From an uncultured Bacteroidales bacterium (lineage in GTDB: Bacteria > Bacteroidota > Bacteroidia > Bacteroidales > UBA932): a DNA stretch of 64,000 bases. The notes beneath the pieces are model-generated. The model was not told the DNA's origin, searched no databases, and saw only the letters and a program-made list of their open reading frames with translations. Positions 1 to 9,178 of the stretch are shown here, in pieces. Numbering within the stretch: the first letter of the stretch is position 1; the number at the start of each line of letters is the position of its first letter. Location of the stretch: positions 1-64,000 of the forward strand of contig ONDR01000008.1 in the NCBI GenBank assembly GCA_900316675.1, in the 5' to 3' direction. The position numbers and the translations under genes were made by a program.

Positions 1-100
1 TGCCGGCCTGATATTCAAACTCGCCGTATTCCACAGCGTAATCAACCTGGTTTTCACGAGTAGCCCGGTAAAGGTCTTCATCCGCATCGGATGCATACTA
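1..100. other. Left flank of the IS630-type element
   Basis: This is too short to assign. The minus strand is open throughout in one frame and reads as an acidic peptide (…DADEDLYRATREN…), with no start or stop inside the window. It ends at the left TA of the insertion site. Deleting the insertion element does not join this frame to the pilin fragment on the other side. The flank may therefore come from another copy of the element elsewhere in the source genome. No function is proposed. Confidence 0.3.
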
Positions 101-1389
101 GTATAACATCTTTTAAATAAATGGACTTTATCCTCTCCCTATAGTATAATATCTATATACCCTTGAAGGGAGGCAGATTACTATGGGGAGAAAAGCAACT
201 ACAATTAGCCTTACAGCGCAGGATCGAAACTATCTCGAGGCACAAACCCGCGCCCGTACGATTCAAGCACAAACTGTTAACCGTGCAAGAATTCTTCTGC
301 TTAAAGCAGATGGCACACCCATTGATGATATCGCCGATAAGGTCGGAATCAATCGCAAGAGTGTTATGCTTTGTATCAACAAGTATCTCGAAGGCGGAGT
401 AGAAAATGCTCTTTTTGATGCACCCGGACGAGGACGCAACACCGAGATCACTGATGATGAAAAAGCATGGATCATAAACATAGCATGCCAAAAACCGGTT
501 GACTTAGGCTATGCTGCCGAAACCTGGACTTATGCCAAACTGACAGAACACATAAATAAAAATGCGGAGGCAGCTGGCTATATAAGGCTTTCAACAATAC
601 ATAAAAGCACCATACATACTATACTTGATGAAGCAGATATAAAACCATTTCGCATCAAGTATTACTGCGAAAATCGTGATCCTGATTTCGACAGTAAGAT
701 GCATAACGTATTACTGGTATATAAGCAACTGTCAATGCGGTTCGATGAGGATGGAAACCTCATCCCCTGGGAGGAAGATGGTACAACCATTCATGTACTT
801 TCGTATGATGAGAAGCCAGGGATACAGGCTATCGCAACTACGTCAAACGATCTTCTTCCGGATGAAAAGCACAGCACAGTCAGTCGGGATTATGAATACA
901 AGCGTCTTGGAACTCTTTCGCTGCTTGCTGGGATAGATCTTCAAACCGGAGAGGCAATTCCGATGGTAAGCGAAACTCATAACAGCAAAGATTATGTTGA
1001 GTTCCTAAAGATACTTGATAAGAAATATCCCAAGGGTGATAGAATCCGCATTGTGCTTGATAATTTAAAGGTACACACTTCCGAAGAGACAAGAAAATAT
1101 CTTGCATCAGTCTCAGGAAGATTTGATTTTGTATTCACACCTAAGCATGGTTCCTGGCTCAACATGGTCGAAGGGTTCTTCAGTAAGATGACCAAGCAGA
1201 TGCTACGTGGAATACGCGTTAATTCCAAGGAAGAACTTGCCGAGCGAATCTATCTATACTTTGATGAAGTAAACGCAGAGCCTGTAGTATTCCACTGGAA
1301 GTACAAGCTTGATGATATTGATGTATCGGAAGAGATCATCACCGATACGCTACCACTTAAACAGTCCAGTTAATTGGAGGACGCTATAC
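101..1389 (+). mobile_element. IS630-family insertion sequence in a CTAG target
   Basis: The element is 1,289 bp with short terminal inverted repeats, GTATAACATC at the left and GTATAGCGTC (complement) at the right. It is flanked by TA at 99-100 and 1390-1391. The flanks together read C-TA-[IS]-TA-G, the CTAG target with TA duplication known for IS630/Tc1-type elements. It carries one transposase gene. It sits in the segment that looks like Firmicutes DNA and interrupts a pilin-like reading frame. The ends are inferred from the repeat and target pattern only. Confidence 0.75.
183..1373 (+). CDS. IS630-family transposase
   Basis: A DDE transposase of 396 residues that would cut and join the ends of the surrounding element at TA sites. 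The N-terminal third is a helix-turn-helix region (IDDIADKVGINRKSV, about residues 35-50). The catalytic core shows the expected acidic residues: Asp in VLSYDEKPG, Asp in RIVLDNLKVH, and Glu in SWLNMVEGFFSKM. The spacing of the last two fits the D-D-34E-type IS630 group. The ATG at 183 follows an AAGGGAGG ribosome-binding site, which is strong and Gram-positive in style. The gene appears intact and ends 16 bp inside the right end of the element. Confidence 0.93.
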   Translation: MGRKATTISLTAQDRNYLEAQTRARTIQAQTVNRARILLLKADGTPIDDIADKVGINRKSVMLCINKYLEGGVENALFDAPGRGRNTEITDDEKAWIINIACQKPVDLGYAAETWTYAKLTEHINKNAEAAGYIRLSTIHKSTIHTILDEADIKPFRIKYYCENRDPDFDSKMHNVLLVYKQLSMRFDEDGNLIPWEEDGTTIHVLSYDEKPGIQAIATTSNDLLPDEKHSTVSRDYEYKRLGTLSLLAGIDLQTGEAIPMVSETHNSKDYVEFLKILDKKYPKGDRIRIVLDNLKVHTSEETRKYLASVSGRFDFVFTPKHGSWLNMVEGFFSKMTKQMLRGIRVNSKEELAERIYLYFDEVNAEPVVFHWKYKLDDIDVSEEIITDTLPLKQSS

Positions 1390-1585
1390 TAGTTGCATCA
1401 AACACTTTATAAATCTTGTAAGTTGTCGTTCCTGTCGGAGCCTGTTCTGTAGTAGGAAGAGTGATAGTGATGGATGCGTTTCCACCATTTCCGCTGTCAA
1501 CTGTTGCAGCGAATACGCTTGTGCTCATACCAAGTACCATTACCATAGCAATCAGCAGAGCGAAGATCTTTTTCATTTTCTTCAT
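1370..1585 (-). pseudogene. Pilin-like surface protein, N-terminal fragment cut by IS630
   Basis: Reading from 1585 there is a clear signal peptide (MKKMKKIFALLIAMVMVLG…VFAA). It is followed by a short region ending YKIYKVFDATS, which matches the start of sortase-assembled pilins of Firmicutes. The frame then runs into the insertion element at 1391 and stops about 20 bp later. The start is supported by an AGAAAGGA ribosome-binding site about 8 bp upstream. The upstream neighbour on the same strand is an LPXTG-type adhesin, the usual partner in pilus operons. The true C-terminal part is not recognisable on the other side of the element. Confidence 0.7.
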
Positions 1586-1638
1586 GATCGTTTTCCTTTC
1601 TGTAAGGTGTCCCTTCCGGACTTCAGTATTGTTTCTTC

Positions 1639-1663
1639 AGCCCAAGCAGGGCTTTTCTTTTTT
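1639..1663 (+). terminator. Possible plus-strand terminator
   Basis: A 5-bp GC-rich stem AGCCC / GGGCT with a 5-nt loop is followed by TTTCTTTTTT. It points along the plus strand, opposite to the adjacent genes, so its role is unclear. The rest of the 1586-1801 gap shows nothing else beyond the ribosome-binding site of the pilin fragment. Confidence 0.3.
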
Positions 1664-1801
1664 GCTGTTTAGACCACAGCCGGTCTGTATCCGGGCTGTC
1701 CCTCCGGCAGCTCGACAGATATTCCATCGGGACAGTCACACATTTCGTTGTCTATTGCGGTTTCAGTCTTCGGCGCTAGTATTTTCGTCGAGATCAGAGG
1801 C

Positions 1802-4800
1802 TTATGTGTTAACCTCCTTTCTCCTGCGCCTCATCCTGAAACAGTATACCAAAGCTGCACCAAGCATCAGCGCGATGCCGCTCAATGTATAAATCAGGGT
1901 TCCGGGGCCGCCGCTCATCGGAAGTTCAACACCTGGATTGTTCCAGACCCGAATCTGCCAGGTGTTATTATCCTGTCCCGCTGCCCAATAAGTATTACCT
2001 TTTTGGTATACATATGACGGTTGACTCGCCTGACTGGCCGTAACTCCGTCATTGGTAACAAATATCTTGACAGCCGATGTCGCCAGATTGTATCCGGCCG
2101 GGGCCTGTGTCTCAATCAGACGGTATTCTCCAACTGTTAAATTGCCTAAAGCCAATATTCCGTTTTCACGTGTCGTGCCGGATACAACAGCTGCAGCACC
2201 TTCATTCACTGTACCGGTTGTATCATTATAATCTTCTGCCTTATACAGAGAGAATGCCGCACCGGTCGTGATAGTATTGAACCCTTCATCTGTTTTCCAG
2301 ATTGACACTTTGAACACTTTTGAGTTAGTGACCGTGATCTGATACAGCAGCGATCCGTTATCCTGAATTTCCGTTGTTAACTCGGCTTCCTCCGGTGCAT
2401 TTGCCTCAAGAGCAACTCCCCCAAGATCGTTGACAGTAAATGTGATATAACCTGACAATGTCTGATATCCGGATAATGCCGCCGTTTCCCGGAGCTGATA
2501 CTTTCCGGCGGGTAGTGTATTGCCAATGACGATCCCGTCCGCACCGGAAATCAGGTTCTCATATCCTGGATACGGGTTCGGATCCCATGAATGAACACTG
2601 CCTACAACGATCTCCCTGTACAGGCTGAATTTCACACCTTGAAGCGGTTGTCCGGAGCCTCTGTCCATCTTGATGACCTTGAAATCATACGGACGGTTCT
2701 TTACCGCTATGGTCACAATGTCCGTGCTTTGATCTGTCATTACGGTATAATAGTTGCTGTCAACACCTGTAATACGAATAGTATCGTTGTTCAGAGTAAT
2801 TGTCATCGGTGCTTCCAGTCCGTACCATCCCTGTGGCGCAGATGTCTCTGTCAGATGATAGGCCACGTTTTCCCGCAGAAAAGCTTCGGTGATCAGACCG
2901 TCCTCACCGGAAGTATAGGTTCCGATCAGGATATTATCATCCCCATAAGTCAGTGTGAATACCGCACCTTCAAGAGCTTCTTGCCCATCCCACCTTGTCT
3001 TCTTAATGATAATGCCAGGCCTGTTGTTCGTGACCTCATCCACCCGGACATTGCTGTTTGAACTGACTTCTCCACGTTCATATTCCACTGTATATGTGAA
3101 TGAAGATGATTCCGTATCACCTGCCTGTTTACCAGACAGTGTAACAGAACCCTTGTCCTCCAAACGATGCAGCTTGGAATAATCCGTGACTTTTCCGTTG
3201 GAGTCTACCACCGGATTATCCAGCTCGACCTCGTATATCACATATTTGTCAAAATCTTTTATTCCCTCAACAGGCAGATGATTATAATACCAGTATAGTG
3301 TCGTTGTTCCATAAGCCATCTGCATAAGGCTGCCTTCAACCGGCTGCCAGTTATTATTGCTGTCTTTATAGAAGATACCAAAGTACACCGGATCACGATC
3401 AGACATAAAGTCGGCATCCGTCCATGTCTTATTGACACGAAGACCAAATCCCTTTATATTCTGTACTTCGACATGCGGGGGGTTATCGCTTGAGACCGAA
3501 TCTGTCACGCCATCTGCCGCATCCGTATAAACGGCTGTATTATTATAGACATATTTCAGGAATGAGTAGCCATCCGGAATCTCCCAGGGACGCTCAACTA
3601 TTTTGAACTTGGTGCCTGCAAGAAGTTCCCTGATTTCAATGGTGTAACCAACCGGTATTTTTGAAATGCTGCCATTCATTGAGGTATGGAATGTTGCAGA
3701 TTTCTGTTCATCGTCTGTAAGTTCATCAAAATTGTTTTTTCCGTCTCCCAGAGATAGCAGCCTTTGCTGTTCGACGCTCCAGTAGCAGTAATTCCCGGAT
3801 GCATCTTTGACGTGATAGGTATGCATGCTTGCCGGTGAACTATCAATATCCCCGCTGTCAGTTGCCAGATACAGTCTGAAATCAAACGTTGTGTTATCTT
3901 CCGCTTCGCTGATTTCCCGTTGTCCGGTGACATCGAAAAGTTTCTTTGTGATCGTGAGATTTGTGATAGCATCCGGATTCACCTTGTTGTCATAAACAAC
4001 ACGTGCCCGTTCGTCAGTCGTCGCATATCCAATTCCGAAATCGGCCCTTTCCGGAACCGGGTTGTTCTGGTCATCTATAACACCGGTTCTTATGGTCTCG
4101 GCATCGTTCGCTTTTACTTCCTGATATACAGATGTATTGACACCGCACTCGATAATCCTGTAATCATATAGTTCCGTACCTTCCGGGAAGGTATCCGTCG
4201 GGAAATTGATATCCACTGTCTCGTCCGGTTTCAGGATAAAGACATCATTGTATGTCTTCCCGGCAATCTCGAAAGAAGGCTTATATGTACATGCAACCGT
4301 CGTATCCTTGTAGAACACATAATCCTTAACTCTTGTTGGATCGTTGGCTACGGAATTCGAAAGGTAAATGGGCTCGGATACCATATCCCCGGTCTTCGTA
4401 CGATAGATGATCTGATAAGGAAACTCGGCAAGCACCGTCTCTGTGGTTTCTACTCCTGACAGCTTTTTACTAAGCTGCACGGTTCCCGGCTTAATAGAGG
4501 CCAGGTTAAACCGCATATGAAGGTTGGAAGAACCGGCACCACGTTCCATGTAATAGATCTTCATGGTATGCGTGGTATACGGCTTAAAAATCTCGCCATC
4601 AAATATTCCGTTTAAGTAGGTCTCAACCTCCTCATCTGACACGCCTTCATTACGGCCGCGGTAGTTCGCTTCGAAAAGCGCTTTCAGCGATGTAATAGTA
4701 CCGTTAACATTCACGACACCGGTTCTATAGTTAACAGAACCCGGAATTGCGCTATGGATACCGCCCAGATCAAGGATCAGTTCCCCATCGACAAATAACC

Positions 4801-7594
4801 AGAAATCATCATCACCGGTGAATTCATAGATAATATCATGACCCCAGTCATCCAGACCGTTCGGGGTCTGTGTGAAGGATGCGGTCAGCTCCATTCCAAA
4901 ATAGGGGTTCACGTTTCGTCTGTTAAGCGTTCCGTTGCTGTGATAGTCGGGGGTGAAGTCCAGTATCTTGTTAACGAAGAGGGCTGCACTCACTTTATCC
5001 CCATACAATGTTTTGGTAAGCTTAAGGTTTATGTTTGTTGCAAATGGAACCTTGTAGTCGTAGTCCAGGGCGGATTGTGAGCGTACAAGATAGCTAAGCA
5101 GCGGATCCCTGACGTCGTCTTCTGTGAAAACATGGCTTTTTAGTTCCTTATCCAGCCAGTAGCTGGGAACCAGGTCATAGACGGACGGCTTGTAATCTGT
5201 GAACCAGGTAGTCTGTATCGATGCGGAAATTATCAGGCCCAATTCCGGCAGCTGTGTATCTGCCATCAGGTTGGTAGTGAGCGAAGTATGCTTGTTGCCG
5301 TCGGTCCTGTTGTAAACGCCTATGTAGGGATAGTTCTTTCCGTTAAGGGTGACTGATGGCCTGTAGTATTCCGGGACGCTGTTACTGTACCTTGTTATAA
5401 ACCATGCTCCGTTAAGGGTAAAGCGGGTACGGATGCTCTTGAACCTTTTTGTGCTTAGGGTGAATTCCAGACCTTCTTTTATGGTTCTGCTGCCATTGGT
5501 GGTAATGCCGTACGCAAGCAGGTTGGTGTCCAGTGCATAGGGTATGTTTTCAAGAGCAGGAGGGCCTGTAAGGGTGTTTTTGTCTATTGCGGACTCATTG
5601 TAGTCCTTGCTTATTACGGACGTTACGCGGCTGCCGTTGCGGAAACCCGAACGCATGTTCTCCCGGAACCAGTTTACAGACAGGGAGAAGTCGTTCCAAT
5701 GTGCGTCAAGTCCTACTTCCCATTTAAAGTTGCGGGCTACTCCCAGCTGGTAGTTTGTAGGATCCAGCTTGAATACAAGCATGTTAAGACGCCTTAGGTT
5801 TTCTTCCTGCGGCCAGTAGTTTAGCTGGGTGATGTCTCCGTAGATGGGCTCCGGGAACAGCATGTCCATGGTAGGGAACTTAACGTGACTTCCTGCGCCA
5901 CCAAAAATGCCGATCTCCATTTTATGTCCGGCGATGACAGTATGAGGCAGCTGCAGGCGCATGTTGCCGCGCGGATCAAGGAAGGCTTTGCCGTTAACAG
6001 AGTACTTGTTGCCGGGGCCGACAAGCATGCTTGCGCGCAGGCCCAGTATGTATTCCAAGCGTACGTCTCCTATCCTGACGATGGCATTATCCTCTGCGAA
6101 GGCAGAGATCTGGTGCTTGGCCGGGATGGCAGAGAAAGCCCTGGGACGTACATTCATTGTGGCAGAAAAAGGCCTTTCCCTGTCAAAGACGGTTCCTTTT
6201 CCGTAGTTCTTATCCATTGTCCAGTCGGCTCCTGCCTTGAGCTCATGGCCACCTTTTTTAAGGCGTACAGTGCTGCTTGCGAAGGCATAGAAAGGCTGTC
6301 CGTCAACAATCATGGAAGCCTCGTACCTTGACGGCAGGGCAATGGCATCATGCTCACCGGGCTCCAATGCGGTGGAAAGGGGGAATACGGTACCCAGAAC
6401 GACATACTTCCATCTGTCAATCTTGTCCTTTTCGTAAGTGACGGAAACCTTTGTGGTCCAGCTTTTAAACAGTGACTTTCCATCCTTCGAGGCAAGTGTA
6501 AAGTCTGCACCTGCGGCCCATTTGTTATAGGAAGATTTATAAGTCTCTATTGGGCCTTTTGTTCCAAAGTCAAGGTCCTGGTCCGATTTTTCTTTGTCGA
6601 AGGAGCCGGTATAGTCAAGGCTGGCGTTGAGGATGAATCTTAAAGCATCTGATTCCCAGCGTCTTCCGCCACGGATGCTTCCGGTAAGGCGATTGTAGTT
6701 CTGGCGCGGATTGCGCGGATCAGCCTTGCTGTCCAGGAAGTTGAGGCTAAGATTCAAGGTCCTGCGGTTAGCCTTCTGACCCCATTCAAATCCCTTGCTG
6801 GCATAGAACAGCTTGCTCTTCATATCTGCCTTGAAGCGAGCCCTAATGTCGTTTCCGCCCTTTCTGCGGTTAATCTGGATAAGCCCGCTTGTAAGGTCGC
6901 CGTATTCTACGGAGGCAATGCCTCGTACAACATCGACGGACTCAATGTCCTCTGTAGATATGGTACGCATATCGGTGCCCAGGTTGACAAAACTACTGCC
7001 CAGGTTGGTTGCGGCCGGGGTCGACTGCAGGTTGGCGTCGTTCCCAACAGGCTTGCCATCGATCATGAACCTTGTTCCAAGGGCCGATGTGGCGTAGTCG
7101 CTGCTAAGTGAGCCGGCGGCGCGCAGATTAACCACTTGTGGGGATCCGAAGGCCGGGTCCGATGCCTTGCCGCCCGGCAGTAGTTCTATGATGTCGGTAA
7201 TGCTGGAGGGCTGGATGTGCTTGATTGCTTCTTCTCCAATCTTGGAGCCTGTGGTCAGGCCATGCGATTCAGTTGCCGTTATGACAACTTCGTTAAGCAG
7301 TTCAATATCCTCTGCCATCCTGTAAACCTTGTCTGTCCTGATAGGGGAGACAAGATCCAGATAGCCTATGCATCTGATAGTAAGCTTGTTAGCTGATGCG
7401 GCCTGTTTTGCCGGACTGATGCTGAATTGTCCCAGGCTGTCTGTAATAGCCCAGCTGCGGGAGTCTAACACCACGCTGGCCCCATAGATAGGATTACCCT
7501 TAAGGTCTGTTACTTTTCCGTTTATCCTGTTTTGGGCCGTGGCCTGAATAGCCGTGATGGCTAAAATAATAATATATAATGCGTAACGTCTCAT
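1802..7594 (-). CDS. Chimeric frame: TonB-dependent receptor joined to a Gram-positive sortase-anchored protein
   Basis: The first ~900 residues (7594 to ~4900) are a Bacteroidales TonB-dependent outer-membrane receptor: signal peptide, carboxypeptidase-regulatory-like β-domain (RINGKVTDLKGNPIYGASV), plug domain (IESVDVVRGIASVEYGDLTSG) and β-barrel. The rest (~4900 to 1802) is a Firmicutes cell-wall protein: a fibro-slime/PA14-like domain (TGDDDFWLFVDGELILDLGG), several Cna-B/SpaA-type β-sandwich repeats (RVNKTWTD…, IIIKKTRWDG…, FKVIKMDRGSGQPLQGVKFSL), and a sorting signal (LPMSG, hydrophobic helix, RMRRRRKE). An outer-membrane barrel and a wall-anchoring signal cannot sensibly work in one protein. 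The receptor lacks only its last few residues and stop; the surface protein lacks its N-terminus. The ATG at 7594 is preferred over the TTG at 7606, which lies within the -7 promoter box. Confidence 0.85.
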   Translation of the reverse strand: MRRYALYIIILAITAIQATAQNRINGKVTDLKGNPIYGASVVLDSRSWAITDSLGQFSISPAKQAASANKLTIRCIGYLDLVSPIRTDKVYRMAEDIELLNEVVITATESHGLTTGSKIGEEAIKHIQPSSITDIIELLPGGKASDPAFGSPQVVNLRAAGSLSSDYATSALGTRFMIDGKPVGNDANLQSTPAATNLGSSFVNLGTDMRTISTEDIESVDVVRGIASVEYGDLTSGLIQINRRKGGNDIRARFKADMKSKLFYASKGFEWGQKANRRTLNLSLNFLDSKADPRNPRQNYNRLTGSIRGGRRWESDALRFILNASLDYTGSFDKEKSDQDLDFGTKGPIETYKSSYNKWAAGADFTLASKDGKSLFKSWTTKVSVTYEKDKIDRWKYVVLGTVFPLSTALEPGEHDAIALPSRYEASMIVDGQPFYAFASSTVRLKKGGHELKAGADWTMDKNYGKGTVFDRERPFSATMNVRPRAFSAIPAKHQISAFAEDNAIVRIGDVRLEYILGLRASMLVGPGNKYSVNGKAFLDPRGNMRLQLPHTVIAGHKMEIGIFGGAGSHVKFPTMDMLFPEPIYGDITQLNYWPQEENLRRLNMLVFKLDPTNYQLGVARNFKWEVGLDAHWNDFSLSVNWFRENMRSGFRNGSRVTSVISKDYNESAIDKNTLTGPPALENIPYALDTNLLAYGITTNGSRTIKEGLEFTLSTKRFKSIRTRFTLNGAWFITRYSNSVPEYYRPSVTLNGKNYPYIGVYNRTDGNKHTSLTTNLMADTQLPELGLIISASIQTTWFTDYKPSVYDLVPSYWLDKELKSHVFTEDDVRDPLLSYLVRSQSALDYDYKVPFATNINLKLTKTLYGDKVSAALFVNKILDFTPDYHSNGTLNRRNVNPYFGMELTASFTQTPNGLDDWGHDIIYEFTGDDDFWLFVDGELILDLGGIHSAIPGSVNYRTGVVNVNGTITSLKALFEANYRGRNEGVSDEEVETYLNGIFDGEIFKPYTTHTMKIYYMERGAGSSNLHMRFNLASIKPGTVQLSKKLSGVETTETVLAEFPYQIIYRTKTGDMVSEPIYLSNSVANDPTRVKDYVFYKDTTVACTYKPSFEIAGKTYNDVFILKPDETVDINFPTDTFPEGTELYDYRIIECGVNTSVYQEVKANDAETIRTGVIDDQNNPVPERADFGIGYATTDERARVVYDNKVNPDAITNLTITKKLFDVTGQREISEAEDNTTFDFRLYLATDSGDIDSSPASMHTYHVKDASGNYCYWSVEQQRLLSLGDGKNNFDELTDDEQKSATFHTSMNGSISKIPVGYTIEIRELLAGTKFKIVERPWEIPDGYSFLKYVYNNTAVYTDAADGVTDSVSSDNPPHVEVQNIKGFGLRVNKTWTDADFMSDRDPVYFGIFYKDSNNNWQPVEGSLMQMAYGTTTLYWYYNHLPVEGIKDFDKYVIYEVELDNPVVDSNGKVTDYSKLHRLEDKGSVTLSGKQAGDTESSSFTYTVEYERGEVSSNSNVRVDEVTNNRPGIIIKKTRWDGQEALEGAVFTLTYGDDNILIGTYTSGEDGLITEAFLRENVAYHLTETSAPQGWYGLEAPMTITLNNDTIRITGVDSNYYTVMTDQSTDIVTIAVKNRPYDFKVIKMDRGSGQPLQGVKFSLYREIVVGSVHSWDPNPYPGYENLISGADGIVIGNTLPAGKYQLRETAALSGYQTLSGYITFTVNDLGGVALEANAPEEAELTTEIQDNGSLLYQITVTNSKVFKVSIWKTDEGFNTITTGAAFSLYKAEDYNDTTGTVNEGAAAVVSGTTRENGILALGNLTVGEYRLIETQAPAGYNLATSAVKIFVTNDGVTASQASQPSYVYQKGNTYWAAGQDNNTWQIRVWNNPGVELPMSGGPGTLIYTLSGIALMLGAALVYCFRMRRRRKEVNT
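4888..4912 (-). other. Probable chimeric junction
   Basis: The minus strand encodes N-P-Y-F-G-M-E-L here. Bacteroidales TonB receptors commonly end in a sequence of this kind (…NPYFGMEL plus a few residues). Fibro-slime proteins of Lachnospiraceae commonly carry a YFGM(E/S)-like motif just before …QTPNGLDDWGHD. A shared stretch of about 20 nt in two genomes would let an assembler cross from one to the other. The exact breakpoint cannot be fixed without reads. Confidence 0.65.
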
Positions 7595-7603
7595 TTTCTG
7601 GTG

Positions 7604-7635
7604 CAAAGTTACCTGCGCCGGTTTTCTCCGGCAAT
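7604..7635 (-). promoter_or_regulatory. Bacteroidetes-type promoter of the TonB receptor gene
   Basis: On the minus strand TTG (7634-7632), 20 bp, then TAACTTTG (7611-7604) fits the Bacteroidetes -33/-7 consensus. The -7 box ends only about 10 bp before the ATG at 7594, so the leader would be very short. Confidence 0.6.
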
Positions 7636-7692
7636 CCCATGTAATACGTATTTTGATACGTTACTATATACCAATAAGTGATTATTAATCGT

Positions 7693-7723
7693 TTTGTGTT
7701 GTTCATAAAAATTGGTATATTTG
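7693..7723 (+). promoter_or_regulatory. Bacteroidetes-type promoter of the pepC-like gene
   Basis: TTTG at 7693-7696, exactly 19 bp, then TATATTTG at 7716-7723 matches the -33/-7 consensus. The start codon at 7763 lies 39 bp downstream. Confidence 0.7.
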
Positions 7724-7762
7724 TAAAATCGCAGTTTGAATAGTCAATAATTGCTATAAAGT

Positions 7763-9178
7763 ATGAAGAAACTCATCATCATCGCTGCTATGTTTATGGG
7801 CGTAGCGGCATTCGCACAGAACCAGACCGCAGGTGGCGGAATTTCTGCAGACCTGCTGAAGGAAATCTCCAAAGGCTATGAAGGAAACGCCGCAGACAAG
7901 GCCCTTCACAATGCCCTGAATGCAGAGCAGATCACCAACCTGGCTTTCTGCCCTGAGAACATCATCAAGACTGACAAGCATTTTTCTAACGAGGTTGCAA
8001 CCAAGGGACGCACCAACCAGAAGTCTTCCGGCCGTTGCTGGCTCTTCACAGGTCTTAACGTGCTCCGCTCAAAAATGATTGCAGAGTACAACCTGGGAGC
8101 CTTTACTCTTTCTCATGCCTACCTTTTCTTCTATGATCAGCTGGAAAAATCAAACCTTTTCCTTCAGGGCATCATCGATACAAAGGACCTTGCAGACGAT
8201 GAGCGTCAGGTTGATTGGTTCTTTGCCCACCCGATTGGCGACGGCGGCCAGTTCACCGGCGTTTCCAACCTTGTGATGAAGTATGGTGTAGTTCCGTCAG
8301 AGGTTATGCCTGAGACTCTTTCTGCAAACAATACTTCCGCTATGCGCGCACAGGTTTCCAACTATCTGCGTGAGTCCGGACTTCGTTTGCGTCAGGCATG
8401 GAAAGATGCATCCGCAAAGGATAAGAAGAATGGCAAGGCTGCCCAGAAGCTTCAGGACATGAAGGTAGAGATGCTTAAGGACGTTTATCATATCCTTGGC
8501 CTTTGCCTTGGCGTTCCTCCCACAGAATTCACCTGGGCTCACTACGATGCCAACGGAAAGTTCGTATCAGAGAAGACTTACACTCCCAAGGGCTTCTATC
8601 AGGAGTTCATCGGCAAAGACCTTGAGAACAATTACGTTATGGTAATGAACGACCCTTGCCGCGAGTACTATAAAGTATATGAAATCGAGTACGACCGCCA
8701 TGTTTATGACGGACAGAACTGGGTTTACATCAACCTTCCTATAGAGCGCATCAAGGATATGGCAATTGCTTCCATCAAGGATAATACTGCAATGTATTTC
8801 TCTTGCGATGTGGGCAAGTTCCTGAGCCGTAAGGATGGCATCGCAGACATGAACAACTTTGACTACGAGTCATTGATGGGCGTTAAGTTCGGAATGAACA
8901 AGAAAGAGCGCATCCAGACCCATGCCAGCGGTTCAACTCATGCCATGACCCTTATCGCAGTTGACATCAAGGACGGAAAGCCCGTTAAGTGGAAGGTAGA
9001 GAACAGCTGGGGAGATACAGGCGGCGGAAACATAATCATGACCGACGACTGGTTCAACGAGTACATGTTCCGTCTTGTTCTTGAAAAGAAATATGTTCCC
9101 GAAGACGTTCTTAAACTCTTGAATGAGAAGCCTATACGTCTTCCCTCATGGGATCCGATGTTCCTTCCCGAGGAATAG
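7763..9178 (+). CDS. pepC: C1-family aminopeptidase C / bleomycin hydrolase, exported
   Basis: A papain-fold cysteine peptidase of 471 residues that removes N-terminal amino acids from peptides. A signal peptide (MKKLIIIAAMFMGVAAFAQ) suggests periplasmic location, whereas classical PepC/Blh enzymes are cytoplasmic hexamers. The catalytic Cys (about residue 92) lies in SSGRCWLFTG, the His (about 393) in SGSTHAMTL, and the Asn (about 414) in ENSWGD. The C-terminus ends LPSWDPMFLPEE, as in Bacteroidetes homologues. The last 47 bp overlap the end of the convergent lolE-like gene. Confidence 0.93.
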   Translation: MKKLIIIAAMFMGVAAFAQNQTAGGGISADLLKEISKGYEGNAADKALHNALNAEQITNLAFCPENIIKTDKHFSNEVATKGRTNQKSSGRCWLFTGLNVLRSKMIAEYNLGAFTLSHAYLFFYDQLEKSNLFLQGIIDTKDLADDERQVDWFFAHPIGDGGQFTGVSNLVMKYGVVPSEVMPETLSANNTSAMRAQVSNYLRESGLRLRQAWKDASAKDKKNGKAAQKLQDMKVEMLKDVYHILGLCLGVPPTEFTWAHYDANGKFVSEKTYTPKGFYQEFIGKDLENNYVMVMNDPCREYYKVYEIEYDRHVYDGQNWVYINLPIERIKDMAIASIKDNTAMYFSCDVGKFLSRKDGIADMNNFDYESLMGVKFGMNKKERIQTHASGSTHAMTLIAVDIKDGKPVKWKVENSWGDTGGGNIIMTDDWFNEYMFRLVLEKKYVPEDVLKLLNEKPIRLPSWDPMFLPEE

